Both the position numbers and the translations under genes were made by a program. Of a DNA stretch of 36,352 nucleotides, positions 26,191 to 35,872 are shown in pieces. Under the pieces are notes generated by a model, which worked only from the letters and a program-made list of their open reading frames with translations, had not been told where the DNA came from and made no database searches. The DNA is taken from contig CAYONP010000059.1 in NCBI GenBank assembly GCA_964405335.1, positions 1 through 36,352 on the forward strand. Reading direction: 5' to 3'. The DNA is from CAYONP01 sp964405335 (GTDB taxonomy: Bacteria; Armatimonadota; UBA10988). The number at the start of each line of letters is the position of its first letter. Position 1 is the stretch's first letter.

Positions 26191-26820
26191 TCACCCCGGA
26201 GCGAGGGAGAGCAGGCCGAAGCCGAACCCTCGGCCAGTGCCGAGGCCGTCGAGCACCGCGACAGTCAGGGCCTCGGCATTGTTCACCCGTAAGTGGCCGT
26301 CGAAGCGGACCGACTGGAACTGCCGCCGCGGCGCGGCCTGGTCTTCAAACAACCCCTCGTCGATCACCAGGCAGTCGAGGAGCTCGGCGCCGGCGTCGCT
26401 CAGCTTGCGAAGCAGCCAGGCGCGCTGGGCCTCCTCGCCCAAGATGCCACGGCGGGGGCCGTCGATCGGCTTGCCCTCGCGGAGCTCGCCGCCGGCCGGC
26501 TCGCGCTTGGTTGGGTTGGCGCGCAGTCGGAAGCGCAGTCGGCGGGCAGGCTCAAGCCCCCACTCGCCGGGATCGAGTGGCTTGGGTTCGTCGTAAGGCC
26601 AGCGCCAGCCGCGCGGCTTGGTCTCGCTCTGGACCAGGATCACCGCGCGGCGAGTGACCGCCTCGCGTTCGGGCTCGACCCTGAAGAGCACCCGCGCATC
26701 GCTCCGTTCGGCCCGGTCGAAACCGTCGTAGACGGCGCGGTGGAGCGGCGTCGGCTCGGCCAGCAGGCGGAGCACCGCCGGCTCGGCCGGGTCGAGCAGC
26801 AGGCGGCTAAGGTACCTCAT
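26191..26820 (-). CDS. cas6e: CRISPR RNA endonuclease Cas6e (Cse3/CasE)
   Basis: Cuts the repeat hairpin in pre-crRNA and stays bound to the crRNA 3' end in Cascade. 209 residues. It begins MRYLSRLLLDP with His27 in PLHRAVYDGF, the position of the catalytic histidine of the family. The glycine-rich loop and C-terminus GTGRGFGFGLLSLAP are diagnostic. The ATG at 26820 overlaps the cas5 stop (ATGA); the longer frame upstream only runs into cas5. It is the last cas gene of the operon: no cas1 or cas2 follows. Confidence 0.95.
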   Translation of the reverse strand: MRYLSRLLLDPAEPAVLRLLAEPTPLHRAVYDGFDRAERSDARVLFRVEPEREAVTRRAVILVQSETKPRGWRWPYDEPKPLDPGEWGLEPARRLRFRLRANPTKREPAGGELREGKPIDGPRRGILGEEAQRAWLLRKLSDAGAELLDCLVIDEGLFEDQAAPRRQFQSVRFDGHLRVNNAEALTVAVLDGLGTGRGFGFGLLSLAPG

Positions 26821-27503
26821 GTCGCCTCCCGTCGCGGCGTCGGCACGGCGCACAGGCGCACCCGCCTCAGCGCGAAGCGCCGATCGTCCGGCGGGCCGAC
26901 CGGCACATCTTGGCGCGGCCGGCCGGAGCTGTCGTCAAGGCTGGTCTCCCACTCGAGGTCGAGCGTCTCGGGCGCCTCGGCCCAGCGGGACAGCACCCGG
27001 CCGGGCAGACCCTCATCACCCAGCCAGGACCACTGCTCGACGGCGGTTTCGAGCGGCTCGTCGCACAGCCCACCGGGGATCCAGACCGGCGGGCTGGGCG
27101 GGCAGGCCTTGCGGCCAAGGAAGAGCGGCCAGACCGGCCGGCACAGGTGCTGGTCGACTTCCGCCAGCAGCGTGTCGTCACCTTCCAAGCCGATAAGAAA
27201 CACGGCGTCGGCCAGGTAGTGGCGGTACGATGGCAGAGTACGTCGGCCCGAGCCGTCGGCGGTAGGGACGTCCTGAGTGACGTGGTAGTCGGTCTCGAGC
27301 CGGCCGGGCAGGTCGGCTCGGGCGGCCATGCGGAGGCGCGCCAGGTCGTCGACCGGCTCGCTTCGCGGTCGGCCGAGCGCGGCGCAGAGCAGGCCGACGA
27401 CGCCGGACTTGCTGGGGAACCGCTCGGTGTCGCGGTCGGAGAACCGGCTGCGCGTGCCCCATGACTGCAGCGGCCCGGCCAGGCGGAGCAGCAGGGTGGC
27501 CAT
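26817..27503 (-). CDS. cas5e: Cascade subunit Cas5e (CasD)
   Basis: Binds the 5' handle of the crRNA in the type I-E Cascade complex. 228 residues. The N-terminus LLLRLAGPLQSWGTRSRF and the segment RFPSKSGVVGLLCAALG are typical of Cas5e. The start codon shares one base with the cas7 stop (TGATG) and the stop overlaps the cas6e start, so it is translated as part of the cascade operon. Confidence 0.95.
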   Translation of the reverse strand: MATLLLRLAGPLQSWGTRSRFSDRDTERFPSKSGVVGLLCAALGRPRSEPVDDLARLRMAARADLPGRLETDYHVTQDVPTADGSGRRTLPSYRHYLADAVFLIGLEGDDTLLAEVDQHLCRPVWPLFLGRKACPPSPPVWIPGGLCDEPLETAVEQWSWLGDEGLPGRVLSRWAEAPETLDLEWETSLDDSSGRPRQDVPVGPPDDRRFALRRVRLCAVPTPRREAT

Positions 27504-28645
27504 CAGTCGGCCTCCAGCGCCGCGGTGAGCCAGTCATGTAGCGCGCGCTGCGACGGCACGCCCAGCCCGCCGAGGTCGGCGCCGTTCGGCTCGACGCAGA
27601 GGGTCCGCGACTGCCCATGATCGACCAGGTCGTAGGCCGCGCGCAGGGCGGCCTGGTAGCCGGTCAGTTGGGCGATCGATTCGCCGACCAGCGAGCCGCC
27701 GCGCGGCCGGTGGACCGGTCGCTCGAAGGCGTTGGCCAGCGACATCGGCAGCTCGGCGCCGGCAATCACCTGGACATACGACGGGCGGTTCTGCGCGCCG
27801 GTCGAGTTCTGCTTCGCGATCGGCACCGCCTCGACCGCGGCGCGCACCAGGGCGGTGACGGTCCGATTGGCCAGCGCCCGGTCGCCGTCGAGGTTGGCTT
27901 CCAGTTGCGGCCGCTGGATCAGCAGGTAACGGTAGAAGCAGGCCGACTGGAACTCCTGGTTACCCATACCCAGCGCGCCGGTCTCTTCTTTCACCTGCAG
28001 GTCGTCGACGGCGGTCCAGAAGTCCATTTCGGTCTCGACCTCGTGGGTCGAGATGGCATGGGCCACCTGGCAGGCGGCGTCGACGTTCATGTTCGTGTTC
28101 TCGGCCATCATGCGGCCGAACAGCGCGATGTCGGCCGACTTGACCCGATTGCCGATGGCCTTGACCGCCGCAAGCACGCCCGGCGCTTCGATGCCGGTGG
28201 CCTTGCCCTTGCCGCGCCCACGGGCCGGCGTGCCCTCGGCCTTCTCGGGCTCCTGGCCGAGCGCCTCCCAGTCGGCCTCGACCGCGTCGGCCAGGCGCTC
28301 GATTTCGTCGTGGGCCAGGTAGAGCCCGACTTTCGTTCGGACGTCCTCACCTTCGGTGCCGAACTCAGCGGCGGCCAGACCGCGCGCGGTGCGGGCCTTC
28401 GCCTCGTCCAGGTCGCGGCCGCGAGCGACCAGCCGTTCGGGCACGCCGGCGAGCAGCCGGGTGCGCACGCCGGTGGGCAGACTGAGGGCGTCGCGCATAT
28501 GCAGCCGCATGGCGCGCTTATAGCACTGCGAGCTGATCCGCGCGCGGGTGACGCCGCCGAAGGTGGCCGTCTTCGGCGCGTTGGTGTCGTCGCGGTTGAG
28601 GCACGACGGGACGAAGTTCTGCAGGATGTGGAGTTCGATGTTCAT
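27503..28645 (-). CDS. cas7e: Cascade backbone subunit Cas7e (CasC/Cse4)
   Basis: RAMP-fold protein of 380 residues; six copies form the Cascade backbone along the crRNA. It begins ELHILQNFVPSCLNRDDTNAPKTATFGG and continues RARISSQCYKRAMR, both family hallmarks; FMxENTNMNVDAACQVAHAIS-type sequence is found near residue 190 (GRMMAENTNMNVDAA). A small low-complexity stretch (EGTPARGRGKGKATG, near 155-170) is somewhat unusual. The start overlaps the cse2 stop (ATGA). Confidence 0.96.
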   Translation of the reverse strand: MNIELHILQNFVPSCLNRDDTNAPKTATFGGVTRARISSQCYKRAMRLHMRDALSLPTGVRTRLLAGVPERLVARGRDLDEAKARTARGLAAAEFGTEGEDVRTKVGLYLAHDEIERLADAVEADWEALGQEPEKAEGTPARGRGKGKATGIEAPGVLAAVKAIGNRVKSADIALFGRMMAENTNMNVDAACQVAHAISTHEVETEMDFWTAVDDLQVKEETGALGMGNQEFQSACFYRYLLIQRPQLEANLDGDRALANRTVTALVRAAVEAVPIAKQNSTGAQNRPSYVQVIAGAELPMSLANAFERPVHRPRGGSLVGESIAQLTGYQAALRAAYDLVDHGQSRTLCVEPNGADLGGLGVPSQRALHDWLTAALEAD

Positions 28646-29241
28646 GTTTGGCTCTCCGCGGGAGTTTCTTCCGGCCTACGATAGCCCCAGTAGGCCCGCG
28701 ACCAGTTGAGCTTGACCCGGTTCCGCCGTTCGGGATCGGCCCAGGACAGCAGATCCCAGGTGAGTTGCTTCCAGTCGACCGGCGTACCCTTGCCGGCGGC
28801 TATGCCGACCGCGTGCCGAAGGTGGGTCGGCAGCCGCTCGGGCGAGGCGTTGAGCAGGGCGACGAAGCGCCGCTCGCTCGCCTCGACCGGCTCGCTGCTC
28901 GTCTGGCGGTCCTCCATTGCGCGGAAGACCTCGCCGAAGTTGGTGCCGTGCGCCTCGTCGGCGGCGCGCTCGCGGTTCACCGGATGCTTGGCGAACAGCG
29001 TGGCGACCAGGAAGAAGACCTCCTGTTCCCACTCGCGGGCCTCGTCGCGGACCAGTGGCACGACGTGCCGCCAGGCGTCGATCGCCTCGCCGCGCGACTT
29101 GCCCAGCCCGTGGCGCAGATGGGCCAGCGCCGCGCGCGCGCGGCTCCCTTCGGCCGTGCCGGTTTCGCTGGCCTTCGCCCAGCGTGCGAGCTGACCGACC
29201 AGCCGGCCAACGGCGCTGCCCAGTTCGGAAGGTTCACTCAT
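28642..29241 (-). CDS. cse2: Cascade small subunit Cse2 (CasB/Cas11e)
   Basis: Helical small subunit of type I-E Cascade; two copies stabilise the R-loop. 199 residues, rich in Ala/Arg/Leu helices (AVGRLVGQLARWAKA; RAALAHLRHGLGKS). The C-terminal segment DWKQLTWDLLSWADPERRNRVKLNWSRAYWG matches the conserved end of the family. Assignment rests on this and on its place between cse1 and cas7, with ATGA overlaps on both sides. Confidence 0.93.
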   Translation of the reverse strand: MSEPSELGSAVGRLVGQLARWAKASETGTAEGSRARAALAHLRHGLGKSRGEAIDAWRHVVPLVRDEAREWEQEVFFLVATLFAKHPVNRERAADEAHGTNFGEVFRAMEDRQTSSEPVEASERRFVALLNASPERLPTHLRHAVGIAAGKGTPVDWKQLTWDLLSWADPERRNRVKLNWSRAYWGYRRPEETPAESQT

Positions 29242-30803
29242 GCGGTCGCTCCCTTCTTGGCGTGGCGGCGCCAGTCACGGGTCACCGCCTGCCGCCCGCG
29301 GACCCGCGCGCGGAGCACCCGCGAGCTGCCGCCGAGCGCCTCGGTGGTGGTGCGGAAGGCCGCCTCGGCCGCGTCTTGGCAGGCCTGCTGCCAGGCGGCG
29401 ACGGCGCCCTCGCGGTCGTCGGGCAGCGTGGCCAGCAGGCGGGTGAACGGCTGGTCGAGGGCGGCCCAGTAGTGGTCGTCGCCGCGCCAGTGGCCGAGCA
29501 GCGCGGCGACCTGCTTTGGATCGGCCCGCTCGGTGCTCCCGGCACGGTCGGAGTTGGGCTTGAGCATCCGCTCGGCGACCGCGCGGAGGGCCAGGCGCAG
29601 TGCGTCGGCGGTCTGGTCGGCCTGCTCGACGGCCGACTGGAGTGCGTCGGCGAGGTCACGGGCGCGATCGTCATCGCGCAGGAGAGCCTCCGGGAGGGTG
29701 AGCTCGTCGAGCCGCCAGAGGTTGATCTTCGACTGGTTGAAATCCATCCCGACGGCGAAGCAGGGCAGCCTCGCCGGCGCTGTGTCGAGCAGCTCGAGCA
29801 GCTCGCCGGCGCGCTGGAAGACGATGGGCCGCGGCACGGTGTCGACCTCGCCGTGAACGTCCGCCGGCTGGAAGCCGAACAGGGCCGCGCTGTCGCGCCA
29901 CAGCGCCCGGCCGGCGGTGACCCGCAGCGGCGTGGTGCCCTCCTTGGCTTGACGCCGGGCGAAGTACGGGTCGCGGAGCGACTCGGCGGCCTGGCAGACG
30001 GCGCCCTGGGCGGTGTAGACCCGCCGCACCACCAGCTTGCCGCGCTCCATCTCGGGCAACAGCCGCACCGATCGATTCGGCCAAGTCAGCAACTCGGGCA
30101 GGCCGGCCGGCACCACCGGCTCGGGCGGCGGGAAGTCGCGCTCCCAGATGGGACGGGTGAGGTCGCCGCGATCGAGCGGCACGAGGTTGAGCAGGAGCGT
30201 CTCGAACAGGTTCGAGCCGCGCAAGAAGAGGCTCGCGCCCATCGCCGCCGGGGCGTGGCTGGCATAGGGATGCCGGTGCTTGTTGCTGGTCGGCCCCTTA
30301 CCGCCGCCGAGGCCGTATAGCTGATGGGTGACCAGCCATCGCGCCGCCTCGGCGGCGCTCAATGCCGGCGGCTCCTCGTCGAGCGAATGATCGAACAGCA
30401 GCGTGTTGTTGCCCGAGGCGAGTTCGGGCGCGAGCCGCGCGACAGTGTCGGCGACCGGCAACTCCAGCCCCGGCTCCTGCCAGAATGGATGTCCGTTGTC
30501 GAACAGATCGAAGCGCCCGGCTTGCCGCTTGAGGTAGCCGTCGAGGGCCGTGGCGTCCCACCCCCCCTGCCGCCACCATTCCGCCCGCTCCGGGTTGCCG
30601 CGCGGCCCGTCGTGAACTGCGTAGAGCAGGGCCAGGAGCATCCGCAGCAGCGCCGCGCGGGTCAGCGGCGAGGCCACGGCGAGGTCGACCAGCTCGGGCG
30701 AGCGGATGAGCAGGTCACGCAGGCCGAGCTCGACCACCGTGCCGTCGCCGGTGCGGCAGGGGAGCCAGGGGGAGGTGGTCAGATCGAACGCTGCGACAGC
30801 CAT
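29238..30803 (-). CDS. cse1: Cascade large subunit Cse1 (CasA/Cas8e)
   Basis: Recognises the PAM and recruits Cas3 in type I-E systems. 521 residues, normal for the family (about 500-560). Diagnostic opening AAFDLTTSPWLPCRTGDG, then RMLLALLYAVHDGPRGNPE and LFDNGHPFWQEPGLELP, and the mid-region LYGLGGGKGPTSNKHRH. The ATG at 30803 is chosen because the homology starts there; it is preceded by GAGGGCG. It lies 13 bp downstream of the cas3 stop and its own stop overlaps cse2. Confidence 0.95.
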   Translation of the reverse strand: MAVAAFDLTTSPWLPCRTGDGTVVELGLRDLLIRSPELVDLAVASPLTRAALLRMLLALLYAVHDGPRGNPERAEWWRQGGWDATALDGYLKRQAGRFDLFDNGHPFWQEPGLELPVADTVARLAPELASGNNTLLFDHSLDEEPPALSAAEAARWLVTHQLYGLGGGKGPTSNKHRHPYASHAPAAMGASLFLRGSNLFETLLLNLVPLDRGDLTRPIWERDFPPPEPVVPAGLPELLTWPNRSVRLLPEMERGKLVVRRVYTAQGAVCQAAESLRDPYFARRQAKEGTTPLRVTAGRALWRDSAALFGFQPADVHGEVDTVPRPIVFQRAGELLELLDTAPARLPCFAVGMDFNQSKINLWRLDELTLPEALLRDDDRARDLADALQSAVEQADQTADALRLALRAVAERMLKPNSDRAGSTERADPKQVAALLGHWRGDDHYWAALDQPFTRLLATLPDDREGAVAAWQQACQDAAEAAFRTTTEALGGSSRVLRARVRGRQAVTRDWRRHAKKGATA

Positions 30804-30816
30804 GATCGCCCTCGCG

Positions 30817-33474
30817 CTACTGGCGGCGGAAGAACACCAGCCCCAGCTCCTCATCCAACCGCATCGTCAGCCCATCGAACTCACACCGCCCGCCGTGCAG
30901 CCTGGCCAGCCGGCAATGGCGCAGCAGGGGGGAGCGCCGCCAAGTGGGTTCTTCGCCGTCGCGCAGCGCGGCGAACCAGCCGCGGTGACCGATCCGCACG
31001 CTCGCGCGGTAGAGCCGGCGCGCCTCGTCGTCGGTCGGCTCACGGTCCGGTGCAATCGGTGGCTCGCCGTCACCGGGATCCAGCGCGCTATCGCGCTCCT
31101 CGACACAAACCACCTGGAGCGACGGATCGCCCAGCCGCGTTACCGCGCGTAGCGCCTCGGCCGGCAGGCGCGGATCGGCTGTGTCGTCGCTGGGCACGAG
31201 TACCTGGCGCCGGAACGGATCGTCCTCGTCCGGCCACTCCACGGCGTTCCGGCGGGCCAGGTTGCCCTGCTCGATGAGCAGGTTGCGCCACTCCCGCCGC
31301 GCCCGCTCGGCCGCCTCCTGCCAAGCCGCCGGAACCACCGGCTCGGCATCCCCGTAGACCCCCTCCACCAACCCCGCCAACTCACCGGCCGAGGTGACCT
31401 CCATACCCTCGCCCAACGCACACCAGGTCCGGTACATCAGCCACGCGTCATACACCCCGGCGGCCTCGCGGAAGTGATCGAACGGGTTCGCGCCCGCCGG
31501 CTCGGCGAGCCAATAGACCTCCGCCGCGGGCAGCGGGCGGAACGGCCGCTCGTGGCGATGGACGCGTCCCGAGCGCTGGAGCAACAGGTCGATCGGCGCC
31601 GGATCGGTGACCATCAGGTCGAAGTCGAGGTCGAGCGACTGCTCGATCACCTGCGTCGCCACCACCACGGCCTTCGTCGGCCGGCAGCCAGCCTTGCCGA
31701 ACCGCTCGACCACCTGCCCCTCGATCTCGGCGCGCCGGCAAATGGGGAAGCGGGCGTGAAACAAGGTCACCTCCGCGTCGTCGAAGCGCCCGTCCGCGCG
31801 CAGCGACAGATAAGCCGCCTGCGCGCGATCGACCGTGTTGCACAGCCAGGCCGCGCAGCCACCGCCGGCGAGCTTCGCGGCGAGGAGGTCGCGCGGTGCC
31901 TGGTGCCACTCGCCGGACGTCGGCAGCGGCACGATACGCAGGGCGCGTTGCTCGGGTTCGGCCAGCGCGATGACCGCTGTCGCTCCCGGACCGCCGGCGA
32001 CCGTTAGCCGCGGATAGGCGCCCCAGGCGGCGGGCGCGCCGGCGCCCCAGGCGGTCAGCAGCGCCTGCCGCTTGGCCTGCGGCAGGGTGGCCGAGAGCAG
32101 GACGAGGCTGCTGCCGAGGGCGGCCAGCCAGGCGACCAGGCGTTCGATCAGCCCAGTGGTGTAGGTGTCGTAGGCATGCACCTCGTCGAGGATGACCACC
32201 TTGTTGGCCAGACCATAGAGCCGCACGAACTGGTGCCGCGTCTGCAGCGCGCCGAGCAGCGCCTGATCGATGGTGCCGACGGCGAACGGGGTGAGCAGCC
32301 CCTGCTTGCCACCCCGGAACCAGCTCGCGGCCGCCACCGCACCGTCAGCCTCGTCCGCGTCGTGGATCTCGCCGAGCGCCAGCCGGTCGCGCACGCTAGC
32401 CATCGCCTCGTACGCTTCGTCGAACGCAGCCTGTCCGTGCAGCAATGCGACATCGACACTCGTGTTCGTGAATCGTCTCTTGAGGTAATCTTGGCAGACT
32501 CGGTGGAACATCTGTCGGCTGGTTGCCTGGGTGGGCAGCGCGACGTACAGGCCGACATGCCCCGCCTGCTCGAGCAGTCGGTCGGCCAGCCACAGCGCGG
32601 CCTCGGTCTTGCCCAGCCCCATCGGCGCCTCGAGGATGGCCAGCAGTGGCCCGGTAGCCTGCTCGGCCGCCGCAATCGCAGCCAGCTGGAGTGGGTTCGG
32701 CTCAAAGCCGAACGCCCCGCCGAACGACCACTGGCGCGGCTCGAGGCACCAGGCCGGCCAGCCGACCGCGTCGAGTGCGCGGCCGGCGCGCTCGGCCGCG
32801 GCGGCGGCATAGGCGGGCAGGTCGGGCGGCTCGTCGCCGGCCGGCGGGAAGTGAGTTTGGTCCGAACCAATCCAATCGGAGACGGCGGTCAGCCCGGCCA
32901 GAACAACCGCACCAGGCGGCTCGAGCGCCAACGTGGAGAGGCAGCCCGGCGCCACGCCGAACAGGCCGGCCAGCGCGACGACGGCTTGGTCGCGCGCTGC
33001 CTGCCACGGCCCGCCGCCGAGCTTCGCCGGGCCCAGCAGATCGACGGGCGGATAGCTGCCGTGGTGCGCGCCGAGGGCCCGGGCGATGAGGTTCTGCGGT
33101 GCCGTCGCCGGGCCGCGTCGCCGCAGGTGTTGATAGGTCACCTTGGCATGATCGGTTTCAGCGCAGGCGGCGAACTCGTAGCCGAGCGCGCGGACCGCCT
33201 GCGCCAACGGCTCGGACTTGGCCTGAAAGCCGGGGCTGAGCTTGCCCAGGTCGTGCAGCGCGACGACGAACCCGATGGTGCCCGCGTCCCAGCCCAGCCG
33301 CGCGGCGGCCGCCGGCGAGCGCTCGACCAGCGCGCGGGCGACCATGCCGACGTCGATCATGTGGCACAGCGCGGGGTGGACGCCGCCACGGCTCTTGCCC
33401 CAGAACCGGGTCAGAAGTCCGTCGCCGGTCACCGCGTTGCCCACGCCATGTCCCACTTGATTGCGTCCAGTCAA
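30817..33474 (-). CDS. cas3: CRISPR nuclease-helicase Cas3 (type I-E)
   Basis: Degrades target DNA after Cascade binding. Up to 885 residues. HD nuclease: His38 (ALCHMIDV) and His74-Asp75 (ALHDLGK). Superfamily 2 helicase: Walker A in EAPMGLGKTEAALWLA, Walker B DEVH in VVILDEVHAYDTY, LLSATLP, and motif VI LLQRSGRVHRH. HD and helicase are fused in one chain as usual. The start is uncertain: the longest frame begins with TTG at 33474, while GTG codons at 33456, 33444 and 33432 lie nearer the first conserved residues (LLTRFWGKS), none with a strong ribosome site. First gene of the effector operon. The region upstream carries tandem hairpin repeats and array 2. Confidence 0.95.
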   Translation of the reverse strand: MTGRNQVGHGVGNAVTGDGLLTRFWGKSRGGVHPALCHMIDVGMVARALVERSPAAAARLGWDAGTIGFVVALHDLGKLSPGFQAKSEPLAQAVRALGYEFAACAETDHAKVTYQHLRRRGPATAPQNLIARALGAHHGSYPPVDLLGPAKLGGGPWQAARDQAVVALAGLFGVAPGCLSTLALEPPGAVVLAGLTAVSDWIGSDQTHFPPAGDEPPDLPAYAAAAAERAGRALDAVGWPAWCLEPRQWSFGGAFGFEPNPLQLAAIAAAEQATGPLLAILEAPMGLGKTEAALWLADRLLEQAGHVGLYVALPTQATSRQMFHRVCQDYLKRRFTNTSVDVALLHGQAAFDEAYEAMASVRDRLALGEIHDADEADGAVAAASWFRGGKQGLLTPFAVGTIDQALLGALQTRHQFVRLYGLANKVVILDEVHAYDTYTTGLIERLVAWLAALGSSLVLLSATLPQAKRQALLTAWGAGAPAAWGAYPRLTVAGGPGATAVIALAEPEQRALRIVPLPTSGEWHQAPRDLLAAKLAGGGCAAWLCNTVDRAQAAYLSLRADGRFDDAEVTLFHARFPICRRAEIEGQVVERFGKAGCRPTKAVVVATQVIEQSLDLDFDLMVTDPAPIDLLLQRSGRVHRHERPFRPLPAAEVYWLAEPAGANPFDHFREAAGVYDAWLMYRTWCALGEGMEVTSAGELAGLVEGVYGDAEPVVPAAWQEAAERARREWRNLLIEQGNLARRNAVEWPDEDDPFRRQVLVPSDDTADPRLPAEALRAVTRLGDPSLQVVCVEERDSALDPGDGEPPIAPDREPTDDEARRLYRASVRIGHRGWFAALRDGEEPTWRRSPLLRHCRLARLHGGRCEFDGLTMRLDEELGLVFFRRQ

Positions 33475-33570
33475 GCGCAGATTCGCAGCCTTGCCCTGCC
33501 CTCCTTCTGCCAGAGTCGATTGCTGCGCAACTTCTCGCGGCCGACCAACACCTGCGTGGCCGACACGACC

Positions 33571-33615
33571 GGCAGGCGGCAGGCGGCAGCGGTAGGCGGC
33601 AGGCGGCAGGCGGTA
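33571..33615. repeat. short GGCAGGC-type simple repeat
   Basis: The heptamer-like unit GGCAGGC/GGTAGGC is repeated about six times with small variations just before the first 152-bp repeat, upstream of cas3. Similar GGCAGGCGGCAG sequence occurs at 24575-24586. It looks like replication slippage; no function is suggested. Confidence 0.55.
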
Positions 33616-33989
33616 GGGCGCGCCATGCGCGCCGCCGATGGCGGGAGGCGGCTCAAGGAGCGGGCGGGACGCCCGCGCTCCGGATGGCCCGCGGGCACGG
33701 CCGGATCGGCGCGTAGCGACGGAGCGCGGCCGTCCCCGGCCGCCGGCCGGACGGCGCGCCCGAGGTAGGGCGCGCCATGCGCGCCGCCGATGGCGGGAGG
33801 CGGCTCAAGGAGCGGGCGGGACGCCCGCGCTCCGGATGGCCCGCGGGCACGGCCGGATCGGCGCGTAGCGACGGAGCGCGGCCGTCCCCGGCCGCCGGCC
33901 GGACGGCGCGCCCGAGGTAGGGCGCGCCATGCGCGCCGCCGATGGCGGGAGGCGGCTCAAGGAGCGGGCGGGACGCCCGCGCTCCGGAT
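33612..33989. repeat. 152-bp tandem repeat, two full copies and one partial
   Basis: Copies start with GGTAGGGCGCGCC at 33612, 33764 and 33916, exactly 152 bp apart. The first two are essentially identical; the third diverges after about 74 bp. Inside each are dyads GGCGCGCCATGCGCGCC and GGAGCGGGCG...CCCGCGCTCC, the same elements as at 24594-24619. The block separates the cas3 start from array 2. Reading frames crossing it are accidental. Confidence 0.85.
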
Positions 33990-34053
33990 CGACCGCGGGC
34001 GGTTCGGCCGGCCGAGAGCGGTCTGGTTCCCTGGGGGAGAAGGCGTCATCGAT

Positions 34054-34074
34054 GGCGGGCACAGCCCGCCCTAC
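34054..34074. repeat. REP-like hairpin (GGCGGGC-ACA-GCCCGCC), copy 1
   Basis: A perfect 7-bp inverted repeat with ACA loop, followed by CTAC. The same 21 bases including CTAC recur at 36259-36279. It lies between the 152-bp repeats and the left end of array 2. A further GGTCCACCCCAC at 34093 may be a decayed remnant of a CRISPR repeat, but it is off the 61-bp register. Confidence 0.6.
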
Positions 34075-34136
34075 AGACCACACCCGCGGCAAGGTCCACC
34101 CCACTCGCCACTTCCCAATTCCCACTCCCCTCGCCC

Positions 34137-35872
34137 GGTCCACACCCACATGCGTGGGGAATACGGCGTCGATGGCGTTTTGGAGGTTGGCCTTGGCGGT
34201 CCACCCCCACATGCGTGGGGAATACTCGACCTCGCGGATGTGCGTGGTCAGGTCAACGGGTCCACCCCCACATGCGTGGGGAATACCACCGTGCCGGTGC
34301 CGGCACGGGTCAGGTAGAGGGTCCACCCCCACATGCGTGGGGAATACATCAGGGCCTCGAACGGGCCGCGCGACCATGGCGGTCCACCCCCACATGCGTG
34401 GGGAATACCGAAGGCATCGCGGGCTCCTAGACAGAGCGCCGGGTCCACCCCCACATGCGTGGGGAATACGTGATCGCCAAATGCAAGGCTGGCACGGTCT
34501 TCGGTCCACCCCCACATGCGTGGGGAATACCACCGGCCCCGGTCGTCAACCACGTCGGCGTACGGTCCACCCCCACATGCGTGGGGAATACGCGGGCGGG
34601 TTGTCTGTGTCCGCGGCCGAGGAGGGTCCACCCCCACATGCGTGGGGAATACCAAGGCGCCGCCCACGGCAGCACCTGGTTCAACGGTCCACCCCCACAT
34701 GCGTGGGGAATACCCGATGAGCACTGACCCGAAGCCCGTGTAGCCGGGTCCACCCCCACATGCGTGGGGAATACTCCTCCGGCGTGGCGTCGGAAGCCAC
34801 GATATCCGGTCCACCCCCACATGCGTGGGGAATACCCGAGAATGGCACGAACGACACAAACCCAGCGGGGTCCACCCCCACATGCGTGGGGAATACGCCG
34901 AAAGGTTTGTCGTATGATCGAGGGCTACGGGTCCACCCCCACATGCGTGGGGAATACCTCCGGAGCCTCGCGGCCGAGACCCTGGCCGAGGGTCCACCCC
35001 CACATGCGTGGGGAATACGGCCGGCGGTTGATCAGCCCCAGCCCAACCTCGGGTCCACCCCCACATGCGTGGGGAATACGTATCGTGGCTTAAGGTTATG
35101 GGTATCGAAGTCGGTCCACCCCCACATGCGTGGGGAATACGACTCGGTGATGTGGATCGCCTGGTTCGTCGCGGGTCCACCCCCACATGCGTGGGGAATA
35201 CAAGGGCGAGACGACGCTCGGCTACGCCGCGCTGGGTCCACCCCCACATGCGTGGGGAATACGCCGCCGAGGCCTTCGCGTGCTCAGCGCTGGCCGGTCC
35301 ACCCCCACATGCGTGGGGAATACGACCGGAGTCGACAGAACCGGGTCTTCCGAGACGGTCCACCCCCACATGCGTGGGGAATACGAAATAACCCTTTCGC
35401 CCCTGGCCTTGGCTGCGGGTCCACCCCCACATGCGTGGGGAATACAGGCCGCTGTTGGCCGCCGGGTAGATCGCCGTGGGTCCACCCCCACATGCGTGGG
35501 GAATACTTCATCGTCGAACACTACCTTCTCGGCCTCCGGGGTCCACCCCCACATGCGTGGGGAATACTCGCCTCTACGAGTGGCACGAGGTCGAGGTCGA
35601 GGTCCACCCCCACATGCGTGGGGAATACCAGTGTTGGACCCCCTCGGCGATCGTGCTGTTGGGTCCACCCCCACATGCGTGGGGAATACTGATTGCCACC
35701 CGCGCCTCGGCCTGCAACGCCCGGTCCACCCCCACATGCGTGGGGAATACGACCGATCGAGGCAGAATCGAGTCTTCCGAGACGGTCCACCCCCACATGC
35801 GTGGGGAATACGAACAGATGATCTATCAGGTCATCGACGACGAGGGTCCACCCCCACATGCGTGGGGAATAC
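34137..35872 (-). CRISPR. CRISPR array 2, type I-E repeats, 29 repeats/28 spacers
   Basis: Same 28-bp repeat as array 1, at a strict 61-bp period with 33-nt spacers. The leftmost repeat (34137) has one change (CACACCC for CACCCCC); the remaining 28 appear identical. A changed repeat at the left and the shared leader at the right (35873 onward) both show that the left is the old end and the array is read on the minus strand toward cas3. Spacers 20 and 27 from the left (35324-35356 and 35751-35783) are related to each other. No spacer is obviously shared with array 1. Confidence 0.98.

Noticed and set aside
34093..34120. Additional repeat of CRISPR array 2
   Set aside because: GGTCCACCCCAC matches the first bases of the repeat, but the rest does not, and it is 44 rather than 61 bp from the next repeat. 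At most it is a decayed remnant.
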